From positions 1-46,070 of the forward strand of contig JAFTDF010000046.1 of assembly GCA_017454295.1 (NCBI GenBank): DNA of 46,070 nt, written 5' to 3'. Position numbers and translations under genes: made by a program. The notes beneath the pieces were generated by a model. It was not told the DNA's origin and did no database searches. It saw only the letters and a program-made list of their open reading frames with translations. This DNA is from Bacilli bacterium (lineage in GTDB: Bacteria; Bacillota_I; Bacilli_A; RFN20; CAG-826). Shown here in pieces: positions 7,644-14,582 of the stretch; positions within the stretch are counted from its first letter, which is position 1; each line of letters opens with the position of its first letter.

Positions 7644-8249
7644 TTATGCCGCGGCGTTTTGTGTGAATGTTGCAGTGAACAATTCATCTTCTCCACCAGT
7701 ATAGGTCACCTTTGAGCCATCTTCGCCAACTTGAAGGCCATCAACCCAAACCCAAAGTTTGAAAGTTTGCGCGGATGCGGTTACGGCGATATCGTTATCA
7801 ACGGTGATTTCACTACCAGAAGTGAAATGGGCAGCGCTTTCGTCGCAATATTTATACGCGATAGACGCATATTTGGTTGAAATATCGCTGCCTAACGCCA
7901 ATTTAAGGCTGTATGTTGTTGTGTCTAAAACTTCACCCGCATCGGCAGCAATGGTCAAAGTAAAGAGAACGGCATAAGCCTCAGTTGTATGGCTAGAAGT
8001 CGTATATTGGATATTCCCATTCGCTTCCCGATAACCGGTTCTCCAAACGCCTACGGCCGCCATAGTCGGCGCAGTCGTTGCTTCGGCTTCAATAATGTTG
8101 GAAGGTGCAGAAGCGTATGCAGATCCATCGGCTTTTAAATAACTAACGGCTAAAGTGGCGTCAATGCCAGACGGGGTATCATTGACAACAGCAGCGACGG
8201 CAGAGCTTGCGGTTTTGTCGGTCATGCCTTGCACTTGATACCAGGCGAA
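7644..8249 (-). CDS. Silent cassette m8: SipW-type surface protein body, no start codon
   Basis: The frame runs from FAWYQVQGM (core 8241-8249) to the stop at 7644, about 201 codons. It is a family A body: AYAVLFTLTIAAD and TTYSLKLALGSD align with the YYEVIITIS and YELALSLGTNS segments of the expressed gene, and LWVWVDG matches its YVDGD segment. Of the donors this is among the most similar in layout to the currently expressed body. Confidence 0.78.
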   Translation of the reverse strand, partial: FAWYQVQGMTDKTASSAVAAVVNDTPSGIDATLAVSYLKADGSAYASAPSNIIEAEATTAPTMAAVGVWRTGYREANGNIQYTTSSHTTEAYAVLFTLTIAADAGEVLDTTTYSLKLALGSDISTKYASIAYKYCDESAAHFTSGSEITVDNDIAVTASAQTFKLWVWVDGLQVGEDGSKVTYTGGEDELFTATFTQNAAA

Positions 8250-8278
8250 AGGAAAAGAGCCACTTTTTTCGTGGCTCT
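8241..8278 (-). terminator. Junction m9/m8: hairpin terminator joined to recombination core
   Basis: AGAGCCAC (8256-8263) pairs with GTGGCTCT (8271-8278). It is followed by TTTTCCTTTCGCCTGG on the - strand. It is the strongest of the junction hairpins. Confidence 0.85.
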
Positions 8279-8299
8279 TCCCAGGTATACAAGATGGGA

Positions 8300-8998
8300 T
8301 TATTCAACGCTGTGGGCGCCGGAGACCTTCCCTACATAAGTCTTCCCGGCCGTATGGGCCCCTTCGTTCGCGGTCCCGTCCATATAAGTGACCAAATAAT
8401 AGGTCCATGCTTTGTTTGAATCCGAGACGGTGTTGCAAGCGATGCTGATAGTCGCAGATGCAACGACGTGTGATCCTCCGAATTCAGCCGCCACTTCATC
8501 ATCTGTGTCGATGGCTGTTTTGGCGAGGTTGAGGACCGCAAAAGTCGGAGCTTGGTTGATTTCGTTTTCGCCGAGATCGCCGCCGGTGATCGCGAGATTA
8601 GAGAATACCAAAGTGTAGGTTTCGGTCAAAGCGCCAATCTTTGTATCCAACTCACCATGGCTATCTGCTGCTTTTAAGGTATCGTAATTGGTAGAAATCG
8701 AAATCTCATACACCCGATAATAGGTTTCGTTGGCCTGTTTCGTGTGGGCAATCGGAGACGCGAGTGTGTTTGTTTGGCTATAGAATTCTTTGCCAGAGGG
8801 GTCCTTATCTTTGATTGCGGAAAGAATCAAGTTTGCCTTCCCGCTGGTCAAATCGGATTCGGCCATTGAAACAGTGAAAGTCAAGGCATCGAAAGCGGTT
8901 GCGGAATCCGTCGGGCCGGAAACGCTTAGTTTCCCAGAAACGGCGGTGCCGGCAGAAGTTGGAGTGGCCATGCTCGCGGCGGACTGATACCAGGCGAA
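8300..8998 (-). CDS. Silent cassette m9: SipW-type surface protein body, no start codon
   Basis: The frame runs from FAWYQSAAS (core 8990-8998) to the stop at 8300, about 232 codons. It is a family A body: YYRVYEISIS, ETYTLVFSNL and YLVTYMDGT follow the order of the matching segments in m2, m3 and the expressed gene. An internal ATG at 8971, nine codons after FAW, has no ribosome site. Its core has the TTTTCTTTTCGCC variant seen also in m5. Confidence 0.78.
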   Translation of the reverse strand, partial: FAWYQSAASMATPTSAGTAVSGKLSVSGPTDSATAFDALTFTVSMAESDLTSGKANLILSAIKDKDPSGKEFYSQTNTLASPIAHTKQANETYYRVYEISISTNYDTLKAADSHGELDTKIGALTETYTLVFSNLAITGGDLGENEINQAPTFAVLNLAKTAIDTDDEVAAEFGGSHVVASATISIACNTVSDSNKAWTYYLVTYMDGTANEGAHTAGKTYVGKVSGAHSVE

Positions 8999-9020
8999 AA
9001 GAAAACGGGCCTAAGCCCGT
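8990..9020 (-). terminator. Junction m10/m9: hairpin terminator joined to recombination core
   Basis: ACGGGC (9005-9010) pairs with GCCCGT (9015-9020). It abuts TTTTCTTTTCGCCTGG on the - strand. Confidence 0.8.
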
Positions 9021-9035
9021 GTTCTGTTGGTCAAC

Positions 9036-9587
9036 TTATTCGGAATGGCTTCCGGTCGCGGCGATAGTCGCTTCAAGCGGGCTGGAAGTCGGAGTGTATG
9101 AACCGCCGGAAGTCGCTCCTCCGTCAACGCGGAAATAGAGAGTTCCCGAGGTGGTTCCGGATAAAGATCCATCCGGTGCGACCGTAATCGTCACGGAGAA
9201 ATTTTCCGACATTGCATTGTTCTTGACTGCGCTATTATTGGCAAGGAGATAGATGGGGTTTTGTTCTTTGGCAACAGTGAAGGTAACTGTTTTACTTGCA
9301 GCAGCAATTCTGAGTTCTTCAGCATAGGTATCGTGCCAAGCAATGCTCCAAGCGACAGAACCAATCTGTTGAGCGGCTTGCACATCATCTTTGGTGACCA
9401 AATGACTTGCGTCTACATAGTAATACGTGACACCTTCAGCATCGGCAAGATATGTGGGATTTGTCACCGCTCCAAAGGTAAAATCGATTTGAACTGTACC
9501 GAGAGAGTAAGCAGCGTTGGTAACAGAAACATTAGCAGCAGTCGGAGTGTTGTTGTTGATCCCGGCGGCGGCAACTCCAAACCAGGC
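9036..9587 (-). CDS. Silent cassette m10: surface protein body with a half-lost core
   Basis: The open body of about 184 codons starts in-frame at AWF and ends at 9036. Only CGCCTGGTTT of the core remains; upstream the sequence becomes ACGCAC..., so Phe of FAW is replaced by His and no terminator precedes it. It is a family B paralogue of m1 (TYYYVD, RIAAASKTVTFT, YFRVDGG). It is the cassette nearest the expression gene and divergent from it. Its head lies at the edge of the expression promoter region, so the missing half may record an old rearrangement. Confidence 0.72.
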   Translation of the reverse strand, partial: AWFGVAAAGINNNTPTAANVSVTNAAYSLGTVQIDFTFGAVTNPTYLADAEGVTYYYVDASHLVTKDDVQAAQQIGSVAWSIAWHDTYAEELRIAAASKTVTFTVAKEQNPIYLLANNSAVKNNAMSENFSVTITVAPDGSLSGTTSGTLYFRVDGGATSGGSYTPTSSPLEATIAATGSHSE

Positions 9588-9760
9588 GTGCGTACTACAA
9601 AACCTTATTTATAGATAGAATGCGTGTTCTGAGAGGGGCAGGTGTATCACATTGGCGCAGGATGGATAACAAAAAGTGAATAGAAAAGGGGGTCCAAAGT
9701 AGAACACCTGTCACATCCCAATAAGGCACATAACTATATATAGTTGGGCTTAATTCCCTA

Positions 9761-9789
9761 TTGAAAGCGCTTACAGCAATTCGTAATAT
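9761..9789 (+). promoter_or_regulatory. Promoter of the expressed surface gene with overlapping CcpA-like operator
   Basis: TTGAAA (9761-9766), a 17-base spacer and TAATAT (9784-9789) form a near-ideal sigma-A promoter. TGAAAGCGCTTACA (9762-9775) overlaps the -35 box and fits the catabolite-responsive element consensus of CcpA/LacI-family regulators. Two near-copies of this operator lie at 37008 and 37505. The predicted transcript has a leader of about 100 bases. Confidence 0.75.
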
Positions 9790-9855
9790 ATTAGTGTCAC
9801 AAAGTTTTGCACGCTTGCCCTGGCGTTCAAGATGGAGCGACATGCCCACATTTTA

Positions 9856-9879
9856 GGGATCATATATCTAATAGATCCC
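9856..9879 (+). promoter_or_regulatory. Leader hairpin just before the ribosome site of the expressed gene
   Basis: GGGATC (9856-9861) and GATCCC (9874-9879) form a 6-bp stem with a 12-base loop. It ends two bases before AGAAAGGA, the ribosome site for the ATG at 9896. It could affect translation or mRNA stability; this is inference. Confidence 0.4.
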
Positions 9880-9895
9880 AAGAAAGGAAAACTCT

Positions 9896-10669
9896 ATGAA
9901 GACCAAATCTAAACTCGTTTTAGGTCTCTCCATCCTCAGCGCCGCTACCCTTGCTGCTGGCGCGACTAGCACCTTCGCCTGGTTTACCGCGACAAATACC
10001 GCTTCGACAACCAGCAAAAACGCAAATCTGACCTCAGTTAATGTAAGCGGGACCAAAAACCTCGGTGAAATCGACTTGTCTGACGCAATTTCTATTAGTA
10101 TTAAATGTTTGGCAAACAGCACTCAATCTAATGACCCCGTGACCGACACCGCGGCCACTACAAGTTCGGCGATGGAAATGGTTTCATATTTGAAAGTAAA
10201 TACTGAAACCGGGTTAGCCGATAACAGTGGCACTGCTGGTTGGTACTTCGGTTATGTTGGCGCGGATAGCCAAAATCACTATCAGACAACCCAAATTGCA
10301 GGAAGCAACGACTACTGGAGATACTATGAGGTCATTATCACCATCTCAGAAACCTTGGTCGTTGGCAATGTTACGTATAACGTCCCGACGGAACTTTCTG
10401 GAAAGACTTATGAGCTGGCTCTCTCTTTGGGCACAAACTCCAACGCCTTTGTCTATGGATTGAGTACGACGATCGCTGCAGACAAAGCGGCCGCTGCCCC
10501 TGAAACTGCAGGCCACACAATTGCCTCAAGCGATAAATGGAGTGGCCAATCCTTCACTTCCGGCGCACACAAATATTACTTTGGCATGTATGTCGATGGC
10601 GACTCCCACACCACTGATGATGACACCGTCACCGGCGATATCAACGTTGTAATGTCGGCTGCAGCGTAA
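9896..10669 (+). CDS. Expressed SipW-type surface protein (expression site of the cassette array)
   Basis: This 257-residue secreted protein is the only copy in the array with a promoter, a ribosome site (AGAAAGGA, 7 bases before ATG) and a signal peptide. Residues 1-26 have a basic start (MKTKSK), a hydrophobic stretch and ATST, followed by FAWF at 27-30, the hallmark of SipW-cognate signal peptides in TasA-like proteins. The body is a family A cassette (YYEVIITIS, YELALSLGTNS, GMYVDGDS). The FAW codons at 9974-9982 contain TTCGCCTGGT, the same bases that open the silent cassettes. The left flank here is CTAGCACC rather than TTTCC, as expected for a unique head. The gene ends at its own terminator, which touches the core of p4. 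I infer that this is a signal-peptide head fused to an exchangeable body, probably processed by the signal peptidase at 30842-31843. Confidence 0.9.
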   Translation: MKTKSKLVLGLSILSAATLAAGATSTFAWFTATNTASTTSKNANLTSVNVSGTKNLGEIDLSDAISISIKCLANSTQSNDPVTDTAATTSSAMEMVSYLKVNTETGLADNSGTAGWYFGYVGADSQNHYQTTQIAGSNDYWRYYEVIITISETLVVGNVTYNVPTELSGKTYELALSLGTNSNAFVYGLSTTIAADKAAAAPETAGHTIASSDKWSGQSFTSGAHKYYFGMYVDGDSHTTDDDTVTGDINVVMSAAA

Positions 10670-10692
10670 GCAATAAAAATACCTTTTGGGGG

Positions 10693-10724
10693 ACGGGCTC
10701 AAGGCCCGTTTTCCTTTCGCCTGA
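10693..10724 (+). terminator. Junction expressed gene/p4: hairpin terminator joined to core
   Basis: ACGGGC (10693-10698) pairs with GCCCGT (10704-10709). It is followed by TTTTCCTTTCGCCTGA. It has the same layout as the silent junctions, which supports the view that the expressed body and its terminator are a mobile cassette. Confidence 0.82.
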
Positions 10725-11284
10725 ATATTTCACGGCAGCCAATGCAACCAGAAGTATTATAAACAACACTTACACAATCGGCGCAACATCTACTGGAGCC
10801 AATGTGGCAAACGTTTATTAACCTTGATGGAAGTGGAACGTTCAAACTGGCTATGTTTCTAATAGTACTGCTTACGTTCAAACAGTCGCTTCACCAGCAG
10901 CTGACATCCACTACAAAGCAATTACAGTAACTGCTGCAACATTAAGGTTCGTTATCAGATGCTCTTTCAAGTTTCAATGCGCAAGGATATGTCGTTAAAG
11001 CAAAAGTTAAAGCGGCAGGATGTGCTAGAGCAGCATTTGCTACAACATCATCTACATTATTCTCTGATAGTTATACGGTAAACACAGTTTCTGTAGGTGC
11101 CGATAATAATGACTATATTATTGCTACTTCAAACGTTGCAGTTATAACAGCTTTCACATCACCCCAAACTTACATGGTTTATGTTTCTGTAGCCCCAAAG
11201 AACACAAATGGAACAGCTGATGTAGATGGTGATCACTCAGGTGATAATGTCGATGTTGCTGTTTCTGTCGAAATTCCAGCATAA
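10716..11284 (+). pseudogene. Decayed cassette p4
   Basis: The core reads TTTCCTTTCGCCTGAATATTTC: TGG is disrupted and the frame shifts. The frame then reads FTAANATRS, expected after FAW, but runs into two stops within 35 codons and needs a further frameshift before the clean C-terminal part (VVKAKVKAAG ... EIPA, ending in TAA). The base content is clearly richer in A and T than in the other cassettes. It is most likely a dead donor that could still supply sequence by homologous exchange. It is the only cassette on the 3' side of the expression gene. Confidence 0.75.
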
Positions 11285-11310
11285 TCAGTTTAACAACAAA
11301 TTAACCAAAG

Positions 11311-11337
11311 CCTGCTTCTTCGGAGGTAGGTTTTCTT
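11311..11337 (+). terminator. Terminator after decayed cassette p4
   Basis: CCTGCTTC (11311-11318) and GAGGTAGG (11323-11330) pair, with G-U pairs, around a TTCG tetraloop. TTTTCTTT follows. Confidence 0.75.
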
Positions 11338-11427
11338 TAATATAGGAGATAGGTGGAATAAAATAATAATTATCATAGGACCAAGCAATAGCTGATAAAT
11401 AATCGATAAGCAAGGGAGCATAATTAT

Positions 11428-13122
11428 ATGAGTACAATTGAGGAGAAAATCGGCAAGATAAAAGAAAAATTATCTAATATTGATACAATTGCTTTATTAA
11501 TGCATGCGCACAGACTTTTTATTCCAACGGGAAACAGTCCAGAAGAGTTAACCGATTCTTTCAAAACTCAGAAAAAAACAAAATTAAAATCTCCAATGAT
11601 GCAATATAAATATTTAATTGGCTTATTGTTATCAACTGATTATAAAGGAGGAGATAGTAATTTAGGAAAATTATCAAAAAGAACTATCAATAATTTAGAA
11701 TATGGAATTGAGAGAATTACAAATGAATACCAAAAGATTTTTCTAATTGCCGCTTCGAATAACATTGAGAGTTCTAAAGAAACAAAAGATAAGTTGTTGG
11801 CAGCTTTTCAGGATTTTTCCGATTATTTTTACAATTCTTCATTAAAATATCCGGAGCAAGAAGAGTTTTTAATAAAACGAATATATGGAAGTTTTGATGA
11901 TAAGGTAGACGAAAAGTTTTCTCTTGTTGCACAAGATTTTTTAGATTTTTACCATTTTGTAAACAGTCAATTGGAAAAGTCATTTGCTGATGCTGATGAT
12001 ACAATAAAAATGATATTCGATACATTTAAAGAAAAATCTTCGTTCGAAAGTCAAAAAGAGTTAGATGATTTTATCAATAAAAATATCGATAGGAGTAGAA
12101 TTTCAAAAGCAATAAGTAATCTATGCTGCATTAGAGCGTCTAATTTAGAAGCTAAATTTGGTACTGAAAAGGCAAAAGCTTTACTAGATTTATTTGCTAT
12201 TAAAAGGGAACGAAGAGATTTTACTTATTTTAATAGTGACAACCCTTTTTCAAAAAAACCACTTGTGTTTATAGATGAAGATAGAATCTTTGTCACTTAT
12301 CCAAGCTGGATACTCGATTCAATTTATGAATTGTTGGATGAAACCTTTAAAAACGACAATAAAATCAGTAAGCACAAAGGCGTGGTAGCTGAAGACTTAT
12401 CAGCAGAATTACTTGTTAAAATATTAGGATCTGAAGCTATAGTTCATAGAAATGTTTGCGAAAAGCCAGGCACAGATGAACATGATTTGCTAATCGAATA
12501 CAAAAACTATATTTTAATATCTGAAACAAAAGCCTCGAAGCACAGAGAACCATTGTTCAATCCGGATAAAGCAATAAAAAGATTCTATGATCACTTTTTT
12601 TCAGATTCCGGTATCGGCTATGCGTATTATCAAGCAATAAAACTAAAGAAATATATTGAATCTAACAATAAAACAACGTTATTTGAGAGCAAAGCCAAAA
12701 AATTTGTAATAGAGGACATTGATAAAAAACAAGTAATCCCAATCGTTTTGACACTAGAAAGGTTTGGCTCAATTGCTGCCAATCCATCAACATTAATCAA
12801 GGAAGAAAAAGGACAGCCTCTCCCTTGGGTGAGCGACATTGCTGATTTAGGGTGCATAAGTGAAATCTTTGAATATCTTGGAAAAAATGGCGATGATTTT
12901 ATTGGATACCTTCAATGTAGAATTTCCAAACAAAAGCAAATTTTTGTTAATGATGAATTAGAAATATTGGAGTATTATTTCGAAGGTGAATTAAATAATT
13001 TGAACCCAAGCATCGTTTATTTTTTTGAACCCAAGCAGTTATCTTTAATGGATTATATTTATTTTACAAAAATGGGCATTCCTTACATATATAATTCGCC
13101 TCTTGTTAAAAATAACAGTTGA
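11428..13122 (+). CDS. Putative PD-(D/E)XK-type nuclease protein, AT-rich, possible defence gene
   Basis: The protein has 564 residues. ATG is chosen because AAGGGAG lies 10 bases upstream. I do not recognise the family. The N-terminal 300 residues are charged and look helical. Around residues 333-368 there is E-x(n)-D353 followed by a beta-strand-like YILISETK with E366 and K368, which fits a PD-(D/E)XK nuclease core (acid, about 12 residues, then ExK on a hydrophobic strand). The rest is a helical tail with hydrophobic strands. No signal peptide or membrane segment is seen. Base content is far richer in A and T than in neighbouring genes, and it stands between a dead cassette and an IS remnant, which points to horizontal gain. 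A role in DNA restriction or phage defence is inference; a shared family with Shedu-type standalone nucleases is possible but unproven. Confidence 0.6.
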   Translation: MSTIEEKIGKIKEKLSNIDTIALLMHAHRLFIPTGNSPEELTDSFKTQKKTKLKSPMMQYKYLIGLLLSTDYKGGDSNLGKLSKRTINNLEYGIERITNEYQKIFLIAASNNIESSKETKDKLLAAFQDFSDYFYNSSLKYPEQEEFLIKRIYGSFDDKVDEKFSLVAQDFLDFYHFVNSQLEKSFADADDTIKMIFDTFKEKSSFESQKELDDFINKNIDRSRISKAISNLCCIRASNLEAKFGTEKAKALLDLFAIKRERRDFTYFNSDNPFSKKPLVFIDEDRIFVTYPSWILDSIYELLDETFKNDNKISKHKGVVAEDLSAELLVKILGSEAIVHRNVCEKPGTDEHDLLIEYKNYILISETKASKHREPLFNPDKAIKRFYDHFFSDSGIGYAYYQAIKLKKYIESNNKTTLFESKAKKFVIEDIDKKQVIPIVLTLERFGSIAANPSTLIKEEKGQPLPWVSDIADLGCISEIFEYLGKNGDDFIGYLQCRISKQKQIFVNDELEILEYYFEGELNNLNPSIVYFFEPKQLSLMDYIYFTKMGIPYIYNSPLVKNNS

Positions 13123-13161
13123 TTGCGTTTTTAAAAGAAAACTCCAAGGAAAGCGTTAAAG

Positions 13162-13500
13162 TGGACCCCATAATTCGGACAGTCTAGGAAAACACCCTGC
13201 CAAAAAGATTGCCTCCGATTACAGTTGAATCGGAGGTTTTCTTATGGCCGGCATACGCTTCACGGACGAGCAGGTTTCGATGCTTTGATCCAACCCCTGG
13301 GTCAAGTCAGCCACGCCCAAGTACATTTCGTTCACCAAGGAATTCATGGAGGAGTTTATCGACCTGCGTTCCAAGGCGCTGACGAGGTAGGAGATCTTCG
13401 AGTCGCACGGGTTCCCGGTCGACGCGCTTGGGAAGATGGCGCCCGCCGAATTCAGGGTTTGCCTGCTCGCTAAGCCAATCTGCCTTCCCGTTTCTCAATA
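13162..13500 (+). mobile_element. IS3-family insertion sequence remnant (decayed OrfA)
   Basis: The left end TGGACCCCATAATTCGGACA resembles inverted-repeat ends of IS150-group IS3 elements. From ATG at 13244 the frame reads MAGIRFTDEQVSML, stop, SNPWVKSATPKYISFTKEF ... DLRSKALTR, stop, EIFESHGFPVDALGKMAP. This matches the helix-turn-helix start of IS3-type OrfA transposases (FTxEF, GxxxxEIFExxGFP). Two in-frame stops (13286-13288 and TAG after ALTR) and the loss of OrfB show that it is dead. No right end is visible. Confidence 0.75.
13212..13240 (+). terminator. Terminator inside the IS remnant, upstream of OrfA
   Basis: CCTCCGATT (13212-13220) pairs perfectly with AATCGGAGG (13228-13236), followed by TTTTCTT. 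A terminator just before the transposase start is common in IS elements, where it blocks read-through from host promoters. Confidence 0.8.
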
Positions 13501-13588
13501 ATCCCCCGGTTTTTTAACCGAAGCCGTAATCCAGGCGAAGGCACTAACTAGTCAGCCTCAAAACTGGCGTTCGATGATAATCATTAAG

Positions 13589-14083
13589 TTAATCACTGAT
13601 CGGGTCGGTGAGTTTAATAAACGCGTTACCAGGGGCTTTCGTAAAGTCAATTTCAAGATACTGATATGTATCTAGACTTCGGACGGTAACTTCAAACGCC
13701 AACGTGATATTCTCTTTGGTGCTAGGCCCGATTTCCAGGCCAATCCATCGATAATCTGGTATTGGCTTTTTTCGCAATGAGTCAATTCTCGTGTTCTCGG
13801 CCAGTTTGAAATCATCTTGGTCGAGGATATGATGTGTTTTGTCGCTTTGATTGCCACAAACCGTTATTCCAAGAATGACATATCTATAATCGTTCCTTTG
13901 AAATGTCTCCGTGGTCCCATCGGATTTTTGGCCATTTGCTATCTCGGCAACGCCATAACTCGTGACCGTTGCGGAGTAATAATCGTGAACGCTTGCGGGT
14001 TGCCCAATCCTGGGTGTGGTTGTGTCCTCTCCACAAGAAGCAAGCAATAAAGGCAATATCATTAACGGGATGCAAGGTTTCAT
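13589..14083 (-). CDS. Small surface lipoprotein, DUF4352-like
   Basis: The protein has 164 residues. It begins with a lipoprotein signal, MKPCIPLMILPLLLASC, with lipobox LASC, so it should be anchored outside the membrane by Cys17. The mature part has YVILGITVCGNQSDK followed by DQDDFKLAEN and later FEVTVRSLDTYQYLEID. This is the order of strands in DUF4352 immunoglobulin-like domains (a VxLTVKN strand, a DFxL strand and a closing FEV strand). AAGAGG lies 7 bases before ATG. It is the second gene after the 91-residue protein at 14114-14389, 30 bases downstream, and probably shares its promoter. The function is not known. Confidence 0.72.
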   Translation of the reverse strand: MKPCIPLMILPLLLASCGEDTTTPRIGQPASVHDYYSATVTSYGVAEIANGQKSDGTTETFQRNDYRYVILGITVCGNQSDKTHHILDQDDFKLAENTRIDSLRKKPIPDYRWIGLEIGPSTKENITLAFEVTVRSLDTYQYLEIDFTKAPGNAFIKLTDPISD

Positions 14084-14113
14084 TTTTTCGCCTCTTTATA
14101 GGTTTTTAAACTG

Positions 14114-14389
14114 TTATTGTTTCTTACTGAACTTCATTTCCCTTTCGATTTCTTTTTCGGGAACAAATCTTTCAACGCGATGATTGTCACGATCCTTCGC
14201 GCGATTATCGTGCTGGTTCATTAATCCATGGCCTTTTATTCCACCTTTCGTGGTAACGGCAGCAACGTCTTTTCCGTCCCTTTTTGCAGCTTCCGGCACA
14301 AGCCGGAGATAGGCGTTAACACGTTCCTTTTCATCGGACGGGGATTTCCGGTTTCTCGCAATTACATTGGGGTGTGGTTGTTTCTTCAT
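14114..14389 (-). CDS. Small basic protein of unknown function
   Basis: The 91-residue protein is very rich in Lys, Arg and Asp and has no hydrophobic segment, so it is probably cytosolic and perhaps binds nucleic acid. The ATG is supported by AAGGAG 9 bases upstream and by a promoter at 14431-14458. A GGIKGHGLMNQHD segment in the middle is the only Gly-rich part. I do not recognise it. It leads a short operon with the lipoprotein at 13589. Confidence 0.6.
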   Translation of the reverse strand: MKKQPHPNVIARNRKSPSDEKERVNAYLRLVPEAAKRDGKDVAAVTTKGGIKGHGLMNQHDNRAKDRDNHRVERFVPEKEIEREMKFSKKQ

Positions 14390-14399
14390 TTTGTGCTCT

Positions 14400-14428
14400 C
14401 CTTGTTGTGGTAAGAGGGTTCAACAAGG
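14400..14428 (-). promoter_or_regulatory. 5' leader hairpin that sequesters a ribosome site
   Basis: On the - strand CCTTGTTG and CAACAAGG form an 8-bp stem with a 13-base loop, and the 3' arm contains the AAGG of the AAGGAG ribosome site of the gene at 14389. The stem begins about at the predicted transcript start, so the mRNA would open with it. Confidence 0.55.
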
Positions 14429-14430
14429 AT

Positions 14431-14458
14431 ATTATACCGAAAGAAAAGCTTTTGTTAA
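14431..14458 (-). promoter_or_regulatory. Promoter of the 14389/14083 operon
   Basis: On the - strand TTAACA (14453-14458) and TATAAT (14431-14436) are separated by 16 bases. Confidence 0.7.
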
Positions 14459-14525
14459 CCTACTACGGATTTATTTTTTCATATTTATTGTTTTCTTACC
14501 GTTTTTGGTATTCCAAACACATTGT

Positions 14526-14555
14526 TTGTCCTTAAACCAATCAAAATGGTATACT
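14526..14555 (+). promoter_or_regulatory. Promoter of the AAA ATPase gene
   Basis: TTGTCC (14526-14531), an 18-base spacer and TATACT (14550-14555) precede the ATG at 14583 by 27 bases. Confidence 0.65.
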
Positions 14556-14582
14556 TAGCCACGATATAGAAAGAGTGCGTTC

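Noticed and set aside
9761..9775. Reading the palindrome TGAAAGCGCTTACA as a recombinase binding site of the array
   Set aside because: It overlaps the -35 box, fits the CcpA consensus and recurs at two promoters far from the array, but not at any cassette core.
10716..10800. Use of TGA as Trp (code 4), since the p4 core reads TTCGCCTGA
   Set aside because: p4 is frameshifted at the same place, other genes end at TGA in sensible positions (13122, 15926, 38609) and Trp is written TGG throughout.
55..11284. A classical integron
   Set aside because: There is no integrase or attI in the window, the cores are short and lie inside coding sequence, and cassettes occur in both orientations. Kept only as an alternative for how cores might be recognised.
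13225..13473. A small + strand gene overlapping the IS remnant
   Set aside because: It is in a different frame from the recognisable OrfA sequence and has no ribosome site or family match.
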